NCBI GenBank assembly: GCA_027859055.1
Contig: JAQIBO010000101.1
Span: 1-6,026 of the forward strand
Source: Spirochaeta sp.
GTDB taxonomy: Bacteria > Spirochaetota > Spirochaetia > DSM-27196 > Alkalispirochaetaceae
Direction of reading: 5' to 3'
DNA length: 6,026 nucleotides
Within the stretch, counting starts at the first letter, position 1; every line of letters begins with the position of its first letter. The position numbers were made by a program, and so were the translations under genes. Shown one piece after another: positions 1-6,025 of the stretch. Below the pieces are notes generated by a model that saw only the letters and a list, made by a program, of their open reading frames with translations, was not told the DNA's origin and ran no database searches.

Positions 1-1
1 G

Positions 2-331
2 TATTTCTTGAAGACTTGTATTCCGACCGAGAGTTTTGAGATCGACGAAGCGGAGAACGGCGAAATGGCGGTTGCGCGGTTTCGAGAGCTCCGTCCGGAC
101 CTGACGTTTATGGATCTCACTATGCCGGTGATGGACGGATTCCAGGCGATTTCGGCGATACGCACCGATTTTCCGGATGCTCGCATCGTTGTCCTTACCG
201 CCGACATTCAGCGTCAAACGCAGGAACGGATCGCCGAGGCCGGTGTTACCTCCTTTCTCAAGAAACCGCCACAGAAAGACAAAGTCCAGAAAATTCTCGA
301 GGAATTTTTTCCTGAGGATATCGCCGAATGA
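2..331 (+). CDS. CheY-like response regulator receiver domain protein (5' partial)
   Basis: This is the C-terminal three quarters or so of a single-domain receiver. It accepts a phosphoryl group from a histidine kinase and passes the signal by protein contact in the cytoplasm. The frame is open to the window edge, and the N-terminal acidic pair expected in receivers is missing, so the true start lies upstream; the TTG at position 8 is only an internal codon. The phospho-acceptor is the Asp of FMDLTMPVMDG (codon 113-115). The switch Thr is in VVLTAD (codon 197-199) and the conserved Lys is in the FLKKP motif (second Lys, codon 263-265). The protein ends soon after the last receiver helix, so no DNA-binding or enzyme output domain follows. 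The stop overlaps the CheC-family start by four bases (ATGA), which suggests this receiver is the CheC substrate. Family assignment is secure; the exact role (CheY or another stand-alone receiver) is inferred. Confidence 0.93.
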   Translation, partial: YFLKTCIPTESFEIDEAENGEMAVARFRELRPDLTFMDLTMPVMDGFQAISAIRTDFPDARIVVLTADIQRQTQERIAEAGVTSFLKKPPQKDKVQKILEEFFPEDIAE

Positions 332-963
332 CTGATCATCCGTTCACCGACATGGAGTTGGATACGCTCCAGGAGATCATGAATATGGCGTTTGGAACTG
401 CAGCCGCGCAGCTTGCGGAGGTTGTCGACGTTTTTATTCAGTTGCGAGCACCGAAAGTCACGATCGTTCCGGTGGGAGAACTGTCATCGTACTTATCCAC
501 GGAGATTCCGCACTTCAAACAGACCAGCGTCGTTGAGCAGCAATACCGCGGGGAGACAAACGGTATGGCGTTACTTCTGTTTCCTGAGGGAGCGGAGAAA
601 CAGATGATATCGTTTTTCGAGGTCGACCCCGACTCCGTTGCAACCCCGGATATTCGCCTGGAGCTGGAAAAAGAGGTTCTGGTGGAGATCGGGAACGTTT
701 TGATCGGCGCCACCGTTGGTCGCCTCTTCGAACTCCTCAACCGCCGGATCAACTATATGCCGCCACGCGTGACCGGCGGGTACGCCTTTGACGATCTGCT
801 GGTCAGAGGAGCGTTTACCCCGGATGATTTCGCGATAACGATGAAGGCCGAGTTCGCGTTTGAGGATCGCCAGGTGAACGGCCAGCTGTACCTCGTCAAC
901 CAACAGTCGGCGGCAGCAGAGCTCAAGCGCGCTCTTGACGAATTTTGGAATTCCTACGAATGA
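328..963 (+). CDS. cheC: CheC-family CheY-P phosphatase
   Basis: A 211-residue protein of the CheC/CheX/FliY phosphatase family, which removes the phosphoryl group from CheY-type receivers in the chemotaxis pathway. Two internally repeated active-site signatures with identical spacing are visible: D12-x3-E16-x2-N19-x22-P42 and E116-x3-E120-x2-N123-x22-P146. Having both ExxN sites is typical of CheC, whereas CheX has one. Length is close to classical CheC. The ATG at 328 overlaps the receiver stop (ATGA), and a GAGG about ten bases upstream may be the ribosome binding site. The protein is preceded by a receiver and followed, again by an ATGA overlap, by a diguanylate cyclase. No CheD gene, the usual CheC partner, is in the window. 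The symbol is given at family level: it could be a CheC-like paralogue serving another receiver. No signal peptide or membrane segment is seen. Confidence 0.9.
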   Translation: MTDHPFTDMELDTLQEIMNMAFGTAAAQLAEVVDVFIQLRAPKVTIVPVGELSSYLSTEIPHFKQTSVVEQQYRGETNGMALLLFPEGAEKQMISFFEVDPDSVATPDIRLELEKEVLVEIGNVLIGATVGRLFELLNRRINYMPPRVTGGYAFDDLLVRGAFTPDDFAITMKAEFAFEDRQVNGQLYLVNQQSAAAELKRALDEFWNSYE

Positions 964-1889
964 ACGAGTCGGGTGTCCTCGACGTCCTGCCGATCGGGGT
1001 CGTTATGATTAACCGTCAGTTCACCGTGCTCCACTGGAACCGATGGATGGAGATGTACAGTGGAATACTATCCACCGATATCCAGGGAGCAAGCCTCTTT
1101 CGCGACTATCCGGAACTCAACTCCCCCAGTTTTCTTCGCACGTGCCGAACGGTGTTCACCTTCGGAAACGTGGTGTATCTCTCTCAGAAACTTCACCGTT
1201 ATTTGTTCCCGTTCCGCCTGTTCCAGGCAGACGGCAACGATTCGGTCGAGATGATGCAGCAGAGTTGTTCCATGACGCCGGTACATGACGAAGACGGTGA
1301 AATCCAAGGGATTGCCATTACCGTTCAAGACGTCACCGACAGTGTCGTCCTCGAACGGCGCCTCCGGGCAATCAATAACGAGGACGCCCTCACCGGTGCG
1401 TACAACCGCCGTTTTCTTGATAGTCGTCTTGCTGAAGAGTGTGATCGGCATCAGCGGTACGGCCGGCGGTTAAGTGTCTTTATCGCCGACCTGGACGATT
1501 TCAAAGAGATTAACGACACCCACGGCCACCCCGTTGGTGACGATGTTCTCCGAGAGTTCTGTCGGGTGACCAAGGACGAGATGCGCCGCAGCGACTTCCT
1601 GTGCCGGTACGGCGGAGAAGAGTTTGTCGGTCTGCTTCCCGAAACCGGCGGTTCCGACGCGGCAGAACTGGCAGAGCGTATCCGCCGCCGGATGGAAAAG
1701 ACCGTTCACACCGGCCTCACCGGTGAATTCACGGTTACCGTAAGCTTTGGTATTGCTGAACTTTCGAAGGAGATCAGCGAGCCACAAGACATTCTGACCG
1801 TTGCTGACGATCGCCTGTATCGGGCAAAAGATCTCGGTCGGAATTGCATCGTCTTTGACCCGTCCAACGATACGTCTACCAAGCGGTGA
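960..1889 (+). CDS. PAS-GGDEF diguanylate cyclase
   Basis: A predicted cytoplasmic enzyme of 309 residues that would make cyclic di-GMP from two GTP. The N-terminal part (about 1-130) reads as a PAS sensor domain, with the typical opening LDVLPIGVVMINRQ, and it ends in a PAS-to-GGDEF linker helix. The GGDEF domain begins at the DALTGAYNRR motif (from D142). D177 in the ADLDDFKEIND segment is the expected metal ligand. The active loop is GGEEF at 218-222, an active variant, and an RxxD inhibitory site (R209 to D212) sits five residues before it, so product feedback is expected. I chose the ATG at 960, which overlaps the CheC-family stop (ATGA), over an in-frame TTG at 945. No membrane segments are visible, so the signal is probably a cytoplasmic ligand or cofactor. 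The PAS ligand cannot be told from sequence alone. It is the last gene of the signalling operon. Confidence 0.93.
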   Translation: MNESGVLDVLPIGVVMINRQFTVLHWNRWMEMYSGILSTDIQGASLFRDYPELNSPSFLRTCRTVFTFGNVVYLSQKLHRYLFPFRLFQADGNDSVEMMQQSCSMTPVHDEDGEIQGIAITVQDVTDSVVLERRLRAINNEDALTGAYNRRFLDSRLAEECDRHQRYGRRLSVFIADLDDFKEINDTHGHPVGDDVLREFCRVTKDEMRRSDFLCRYGGEEFVGLLPETGGSDAAELAERIRRRMEKTVHTGLTGEFTVTVSFGIAELSKEISEPQDILTVADDRLYRAKDLGRNCIVFDPSNDTSTKR

Positions 1890-1897
1890 AGCGGTCG

Positions 1898-1949
1898 CGG
1901 GTATTGCGGCAGCGACGTTATATGCCGATACCCGTAATATCGTGGTATC
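1898..1949 (+). other. Overlapping inverted repeats with two exclusive hairpins
   Basis: Just after the cyclase gene, CGGGTAT (1898-1904) plus CGGC (1907-1910) can pair with GCCG plus ATACCCG (1924-1934), with a two-base TG bulge and a 13-base loop. The same GATACC segment (1927-1932) can instead pair with GGTATC (1944-1949), adding a CG/CG pair across a one-base bulge and leaving the loop TAATAT. The two hairpins cannot form together. The segment is AT-richer than its surroundings. It could be an end-of-transcript structure, an attenuator-like element or a protein-binding operator. Only the base complementarity is directly seen. No T-run follows, so a classical intrinsic terminator is not supported here. 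Confidence 0.35.
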
Positions 1950-1988
1950 AAATCGCCCTCCCGCAGCAGAGTGGCCGCCCGCTTTATG

Positions 1989-2009
1989 CGCCGTAGAAGC
2001 GGCGATTTT
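1989..2009 (+). terminator. Candidate weak intrinsic terminator
   Basis: CGCCG (1989-1993) and CGGCG (2000-2004) form a five-pair GC stem, extended by a T-G wobble around an AGAA loop, followed by ATTTT. It lies 100 bp after the cyclase stop and could end the signalling operon before the galactosidase gene. The stem is short and the T tract has only four bases, so this is a weak candidate. Confidence 0.35.
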
Positions 2010-2034
2010 GCTCGGCCCAGTTCAGGGGTGTCCA

Positions 2035-2053
2035 CCGCCGTTCCGCCGTTCCG
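2035..2053. repeat. Short 8-bp tandem repeat (CCGCCGTT)
   Basis: Two complete head-to-tail copies of CCGCCGTT (2035-2042 and 2043-2050) are followed by a partial CCG. The repeat lies in the gap between the signalling operon and the carbohydrate operon. It is too short to suggest a mobile element. It may be slippage-prone, but it lies outside any called gene. Confidence 0.5.
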
Positions 2054-2151
2054 TTGTGTCCGGTTTCCGCTAAGGCGCCGAAAAGCTGAAATAGAAGCCC
2101 GCCCGCGGCGTATTGATTTCCCGCACGCCTCTCGCCCGGCAAACAGAACGG

Positions 2152-2160
2152 TGGTATGGT
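2152..2160 (+). promoter_or_regulatory. Candidate extended -10 promoter for the carbohydrate operon
   Basis: TGGTATGGT has the TGn extension and a TATGGT hexamer (four of six matches to TATAAT). It ends six bases before the A of the galactosidase ATG at 2167, so transcription could begin at or next to the start codon and give a leaderless or nearly leaderless mRNA. No convincing -35 is found at normal spacing (2132-2137 is TCGCCC), and no clear Shine-Dalgarno lies between it and the start. A regulated promoter with an activator is possible. Evidence is motif reading only. Confidence 0.25.
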
Positions 2161-2166
2161 TGTTCC

Positions 2167-3480
2167 ATGACTATCACCTTTCTTGGCGCCGGGAGTACCG
2201 TGTTTGCCAAAAACGTACTTGGAGACATTCTGCTTGATCCGTTACTGGCGGAAAGCGATATCCGCCTCTACGACATCGATGGAGAGCGTCTCGCCGACAC
2301 CGTCGCGATGATGGAACGCCTGAACGGGACGTTGACCGGCGGTCGCGCACAGATCAGCGCGTTTCTCGGGGAGACGCAACGGCGCGCGGCGCTTGCGGGA
2401 AGTGAGTGTGTGATCAATGCGATTCAGGTTGGGGGATACCGCCCGTCTACGGTTATCGATTTTGAAATACCGAAACGGTATGGCCTGCAGCAGACGATCG
2501 GCGACACGATGGGCATCGGCGGCATATTCCGGGGCATCAGAACGTTGCAGGTGATGTTCGAGATTGTGCGGGAGATGGAAGAACGCTGTCCGGGAGCGCT
2601 GCTGCTCAACTACGCAAATCCGATGTCGATCGTTACCGGTGGAATCCTGCGGACCTCACAGATACAGACGGTCGGGCTGTGCCACTCGGTGCAGATCTGC
2701 GTGCCCCGCCTCCTCGAATACCTCGAAATGGAGGTTGACCCGCAGGAAACCCGGTGGCATATCGCCGGGATCAACCATATGGCGTGGCTCCTTGCGATAA
2801 CACACCACGGCGAGGATCTGTACCCGGAAATCAAGCGTCGCGCCCGGGAACGGCGTACCCACAAAGACGCGCTCCGCTTTGAACTGATGCACCGCTTCGG
2901 TTACTACGTGACGGAATCCTCCGAGCACAATGCGGAGTATTCCCCGTTCTGGATCAAGCGCGCCTATCCGCACCTCATTGAGGAGTATCACATCCCTCTT
3001 GATGAGTATCCCCGACGCTGCGAGCGACAGATTGAAGAGTGGCAGGCGATGCGGCGGAGCCTTACGGCGGGGACGGAGCCGCTTGAACACACCCGCAGTT
3101 ACGAGTACGGCGCGGCGATCGTAGCCGCCCTTGCCGGCGGTCCGGTCGCCCGGATACATGGAAATGTGCTGAACCGCGCGCTGATACCGAACCTTCCGGC
3201 GGACGCGGTCGTTGAAGTCCCCGCCCTCGTTGACACCAACGGTGTTGCCGGGACGCAGTGTGCCCCGTTGCCCCCGGGGCCGGCAGCGCTCAACAGTGCG
3301 GCGATTCAGGTGCACCGCCTCACGATCGAGGCGGCGCGAACCGGCAGCCGGGACCTTCTCTATCAGGCTGCGTTCATGGACCCCCACACCGCGGCGGAAC
3401 TCTCCCTGGATGAGATCGTCGCGATGTGTGACGAGATGCTGGAAGCTCACGGCGCGTACTGCGCGATCATTCGACGCTGA
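2167..3480 (+). CDS. melA: GH4 alpha-galactosidase (melibiase), NAD/Mn dependent
   Basis: A 437-residue glycoside hydrolase family 4 protein, predicted to hydrolyse alpha-galactosides such as melibiose in the cytoplasm. Family enzymes work by NAD-assisted oxidation at C3, elimination and re-reduction, with a divalent metal. Visible marks are the N-terminal nucleotide-binding FLGAGST (5-11), GDTMGIGG (112-119), NYANPM (148-153), CHSVQ (172-176), AGINHMAW (200-207) and TESSEH (249-254). C172 and H204 fit the family metal ligands. The sequence resembles E. coli MelA throughout, including the MDPHTAAELSLDEI segment near the C-terminus, and the length agrees. I start it at ATG 2167 because the Rossmann strand begins there; an in-frame TTG at 2113 would add 18 residues unlike the family. 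The next gene begins ten bases after the stop. Other GH4 specificities (alpha-glucosidase, alpha-galacturonidase) are possible, but CHSVQ with AGINHMAW favours alpha-galactosidase. Confidence 0.9.
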   Translation: MTITFLGAGSTVFAKNVLGDILLDPLLAESDIRLYDIDGERLADTVAMMERLNGTLTGGRAQISAFLGETQRRAALAGSECVINAIQVGGYRPSTVIDFEIPKRYGLQQTIGDTMGIGGIFRGIRTLQVMFEIVREMEERCPGALLLNYANPMSIVTGGILRTSQIQTVGLCHSVQICVPRLLEYLEMEVDPQETRWHIAGINHMAWLLAITHHGEDLYPEIKRRARERRTHKDALRFELMHRFGYYVTESSEHNAEYSPFWIKRAYPHLIEEYHIPLDEYPRRCERQIEEWQAMRRSLTAGTEPLEHTRSYEYGAAIVAALAGGPVARIHGNVLNRALIPNLPADAVVEVPALVDTNGVAGTQCAPLPPGPAALNSAAIQVHRLTIEAARTGSRDLLYQAAFMDPHTAAELSLDEIVAMCDEMLEAHGAYCAIIRR

Positions 3481-3486
3481 GGAGGA
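3481..3486 (+). promoter_or_regulatory. Ribosome binding site fixing the GTG start at 3491
   Basis: GGAGGA directly follows the galactosidase stop and lies four bases before GTG 3491. It supports that GTG over the longer open frame beginning at 3212, which would overlap the galactosidase coding sequence by some 270 bases. Confidence 0.8.
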
Positions 3487-3490
3487 GAGC

Positions 3491-4522
3491 GTGATCAGAC
3501 AGTTGTCTATCGAGGCTCCGGGGGTTCTTGAATGGCGGAGCGTTGAGGATCCCCGGGGCGCGCCGGGCGTAACGCTCATCGAAACGCTCTACGGCGCGGT
3601 GAAACACGGAACCGAGTTTGCGATGATTCGTGGCAGCGCCGCCGCGCGGGGAGGCTGGAACGAGGCGCTCGCTCTCCACGAAGGAGGCGAAATCAATTGC
3701 GAGGCGGTGCCGGTGGGAAACATGGTGGTGGGAACGGTAATAGAGACCGATTCCGCCGACACATTTCACCGGGGAGATGTTGTGTACGGCTACGGCCCGC
3801 TGGGCGAGGCGACGGCAATCGCCACCGCGCGCACCCGCCCGCTGCGGGAGGAGACCCTGTGGCGCGACGCAGTGTGCCTTGACCCCGCGCGATTTGCGCT
3901 TGCGGCGCTTCGGGATGGGCAGGTGCGCCTTGGCGACGTTGTGGCGATTTTCGGGCTCGGTGCGATCGGACTTATCTGCGTGGCGATGGCGCGGCGCGCA
4001 GGTGCGGAACAGGTGATCGCCGTGGATCCCGTCGCCGCCCGGCGTGATCACGCCCGGGCCTTAGGCGCAACGGTGACGATCGACCCTGCCGCAGACGACG
4101 CGGGACGGGTGATCAGCGAGAGCAGTGGCCGGGGCGGAGCGGATGTGGTGATCGATTTTTCCGGAAATGTCGGAGCGTTGCAGGCGGCGCTGCGGGGTGT
4201 CGCCTTTGGCGGAACGGTGGTGTGTGGTGCGTTTCCCGCGCCGCACCCCGCCGGGCTGGACCTTGGCGCGGAGGCGCACCTCAACCGTCCGCAGATCGTC
4301 TTCAGCCGCGCCGTGAGTGAGCCCAACCGGGACTATCCACGGTGGGATGCGGCGCGGATTGAGGAGTACTGCGCGGCCTCGATCGCGCGGGGAGAGATCC
4401 CCGGGGATGAGATCGTGGATCGGGTTGTCCCATTCGGCGAGCTCAGGGAGGCACTGGTAACGGCGATGGATGACCCCGCGTACGCGACAAAGCTGGGCGT
4501 CCGCGTGGGGGGAACGGCATGA
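3491..4522 (+). CDS. MDR-family (zinc-type) dehydrogenase lacking zinc ligands
   Basis: A 343-residue medium-chain dehydrogenase/reductase, probably acting on a sugar or polyol with NAD(H). The GroES-like catalytic domain comes first (about 1-130) and the nucleotide-binding domain follows, with FGLGAIG (154-160) and an acidic D179 after the second strand, which favours NAD over NADP. Two sites that hold catalytic zinc in alcohol and polyol dehydrogenases are changed. The usual Cys-Gly-Thr-Asp is KHGTE (38-42), with His in place of Cys, and the usual Gly-His-Glu is G76-N77-M78. The four-Cys structural zinc lobe is also absent. The protein is therefore predicted to be zinc independent or to bind metal differently. 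The GTG start is set by a strong ribosome binding site. It sits ten bases after the GH4 gene and overlaps the next start by four bases (ATGA). The substrate is not known; a galactoside-derived sugar is inferred from context. Confidence 0.88.
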   Translation: MIRQLSIEAPGVLEWRSVEDPRGAPGVTLIETLYGAVKHGTEFAMIRGSAAARGGWNEALALHEGGEINCEAVPVGNMVVGTVIETDSADTFHRGDVVYGYGPLGEATAIATARTRPLREETLWRDAVCLDPARFALAALRDGQVRLGDVVAIFGLGAIGLICVAMARRAGAEQVIAVDPVAARRDHARALGATVTIDPAADDAGRVISESSGRGGADVVIDFSGNVGALQAALRGVAFGGTVVCGAFPAPHPAGLDLGAEAHLNRPQIVFSRAVSEPNRDYPRWDAARIEEYCAASIARGEIPGDEIVDRVVPFGELREALVTAMDDPAYATKLGVRVGGTA

Positions 4523-5598
4523 GCGCCGTGCGGCCGCTGCGGTGTGCGCTCCTTGGTGGCGGCGGAATGGGCGTGCGGAACGCGGTCAACGCCGAGGCAA
4601 CGGGAGATGTCCGTGTGACCGCGGTGGTGACGCGTCGCGCCGGCGGGGCTACAGCTACGGCGCGCGCACTCGGCCACGACGTGACGGAGTACACCGATCT
4701 TGCCAGGATGATCACCACGGAACGCCCGGAGGTGGTCATTGTTGCGATCCCGCCCTTCGCGCACGTCGGTGAGGTTGAAGCGATCGCTGCTGCGGGGGTA
4801 CACCTCTTTCTTGAAAAACCGATCGCCCTGGATATGAAGCGTGGTCGTTCACAGGTGGAGGCGGTATCCCGAGCGGGAGTGGTGAGCTATGTCGATTTTC
4901 ACCTCCGTTCTTTGCCGGCGGTGCAGCGGATCAGAGAGTCCGTGATTGACGGAAGCGCCGGCGATCCGGTGCTCTTCCACGCGTCCTATCTGTGTAACAG
5001 TCTCCATACGCCGTGGTGGCGGGACGCGAAGCAAAGCGGTGGCCAGAGTGTAGAACAGGTGATTCACCTGTTTGATCTGGCGCGGCATCTCTTTGGAGAG
5101 TTGGAGCCGCACTACGCCGTGCGGGACACTCTCTGTCACGCCGACGACCCGACGTATACCTCGGAAGACGTTGCGGCAACGGTTCTGCGGGGAGCATCCG
5201 GAGCCACGGTTACGATCGCTTCCACGAACTGCGCGGTGGAACAGCAGTGGCGCTCACGATTCTCCGCAGTTTTCACGAAAATGACCGCTGAGTACGACTC
5301 CGCGTTTCCCGGACGTGCCGCGGTCACGCCGCGGTTCGGCGAGGGTTCGTGGTTCGCTTCCCGCGCGGCGGAAGCGGCGGACGCGGCGGGGGCGAACCGG
5401 GGCGCACCTGACTCGTCTGAACCCGGCCCGCCTGCGACTGACCCGCACGTTCACGCGATGCGGGATTTCATCTCCTGCGTACGCGACGGACGCCCCTCAC
5501 CGGTTCCGATTGACGAGGGACTGCGGTCCCTGGAGTTGGTTCTTGGCGCCGGTCGACTCGCTGTCGGGGGCCACGGGGCACCTGACGCCCGCCCCTGA
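4519..5598 (+). CDS. Gfo/Idh/MocA family oxidoreductase
   Basis: A 359-residue NAD(P)-dependent oxidoreductase of the glucose-fructose oxidoreductase / inositol dehydrogenase family, which acts on sugars, inositols or their keto forms. The N-terminal Rossmann domain has LLGGGGMG (11-18). The family catalytic motif EKP is at 99-101, with K100 the expected catalytic lysine. SGGQSVEQVIHLFD (173-186) supplies the conserved H183 and D186. The C-terminal domain resumes with the family-like HAMRDFI segment (312-318). Between them, residues 281-309 form an Ala-, Gly- and Pro-rich stretch that looks disordered and is not usual for the family. There is no signal peptide, so it is probably cytoplasmic. 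The ATG overlaps the previous stop (ATGA). Substrate is unknown; a role alongside the preceding dehydrogenase and GH4 enzyme is inferred from operon structure. Confidence 0.92.
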   Translation: MSAVRPLRCALLGGGGMGVRNAVNAEATGDVRVTAVVTRRAGGATATARALGHDVTEYTDLARMITTERPEVVIVAIPPFAHVGEVEAIAAAGVHLFLEKPIALDMKRGRSQVEAVSRAGVVSYVDFHLRSLPAVQRIRESVIDGSAGDPVLFHASYLCNSLHTPWWRDAKQSGGQSVEQVIHLFDLARHLFGELEPHYAVRDTLCHADDPTYTSEDVAATVLRGASGATVTIASTNCAVEQQWRSRFSAVFTKMTAEYDSAFPGRAAVTPRFGEGSWFASRAAEAADAAGANRGAPDSSEPGPPATDPHVHAMRDFISCVRDGRPSPVPIDEGLRSLELVLGAGRLAVGGHGAPDARP

Positions 5599-5620
5599 TC
5601 CGTCGCGGTCGGATGCTCCG

Positions 5621-6025
5621 CTACTCCTTCACACCACCCGCGGAAAGCCCGCCGACAAGGCGTTTCTGTACCGCCATGAACATCACGATCACCGGGATAC
5701 TTGTGAGCATGCTCGCCGACATAATCCGGTCCCAGATCGCGTTTTTGCTGGTAAAGAGCGCCCGCAACCCGAGGGGCAACGTGTAAATCTCCTGAAACGA
5801 CTTGAGGAAGACCGAGGCAAAGAGATATTCATTCCAGGCGATCATAAACGAGTAGATGTAGACGGTGGCGATCGCCCCTATTGACAAGGGGATGATAATC
5901 CGCCGAATCGTCTGAAAGCGACTGAGCCCGTCAATCAGTGCCGCCTCCTCAATAGAAAAGGGTATCGTCCGGAAGTAATTACCGAGCATATACAGCGACA
6001 CCGGAAGCGTTTGCACCATATAGAC
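5621..6025 (-). CDS. Sugar ABC transporter permease, MalG type (5' partial)
   Basis: The C-terminal part of an inner-membrane permease of a carbohydrate ABC importer (binding-protein-dependent, MalG/UgpE-like). Reading on the minus strand, the frame is open to the window edge, so the N-terminus and its first membrane segments lie beyond 6026; the ATG at 6019 is internal. The EAA loop that docks on the ATPase is complete: EAALIDG, then nine residues, then I-x-I-P, at 5888-5947. It is followed by hydrophobic segments (AIATVYIYSFMIAW and MLTSIPVIVMFMAV) and the family-typical end LVGGLSAGGVKE. The stop is TAG at 5621-5623. The gene is convergent with the oxidoreductase operon, with 22 bp between stops. 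As the inner subunit gene is usually last among transporter genes, the binding protein and partner permease probably lie upstream, outside the window. The sugar is not known; uptake of the galactoside used by the convergent operon is a reasonable guess. Confidence 0.94.
   Translation of the reverse strand, partial: VYMVQTLPVSLYMLGNYFRTIPFSIEEAALIDGLSRFQTIRRIIIPLSIGAIATVYIYSFMIAWNEYLFASVFLKSFQEIYTLPLGLRALFTSKNAIWDRIMSASMLTSIPVIVMFMAVQKRLVGGLSAGGVKE

Noticed and set aside
945..959. Longer start (TTG 945) for the diguanylate cyclase
   Set aside because: It would add five residues and enlarge the overlap with the CheC-family gene; ATG 960 gives the same ATGA overlap seen at the previous junction.
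1801..2073. 90-codon open frame across the end of the cyclase gene and the gap
   Set aside because: It overlaps the cyclase in another frame, lacks family features, and runs through the hairpin-forming, repeat-containing region.
2113..2166. N-terminal extension of the GH4 enzyme from TTG 2113
   Set aside because: The added 18 residues do not resemble the family, which starts directly at the first Rossmann strand; ATG 2167 fits.
1890..2166. CRISPR array, tRNA or insertion sequence ends in the intergenic gap
   Set aside because: The only repeats are very short; no spaced direct repeats, tRNA-like cloverleaf or transposase remnant could be found by eye.
2656..3579. Long minus-strand open frame (307 codons) opposite the GH4 gene
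   Set aside because: It is antisense to a well-supported gene, shows no recognisable domain, and is expected by chance in GC-rich coding DNA.
3467..4051. Minus-strand open frame (194 codons) opposite the MDR dehydrogenase
   Set aside because: Shadow of the plus-strand gene, with no domain signature or ribosome binding context.
5598..5614. ATCCG/CGGAT hairpin at the convergent junction as a bidirectional terminator
   Set aside because: The stem has only five pairs with a seven-base loop, and no T tract follows on either strand.
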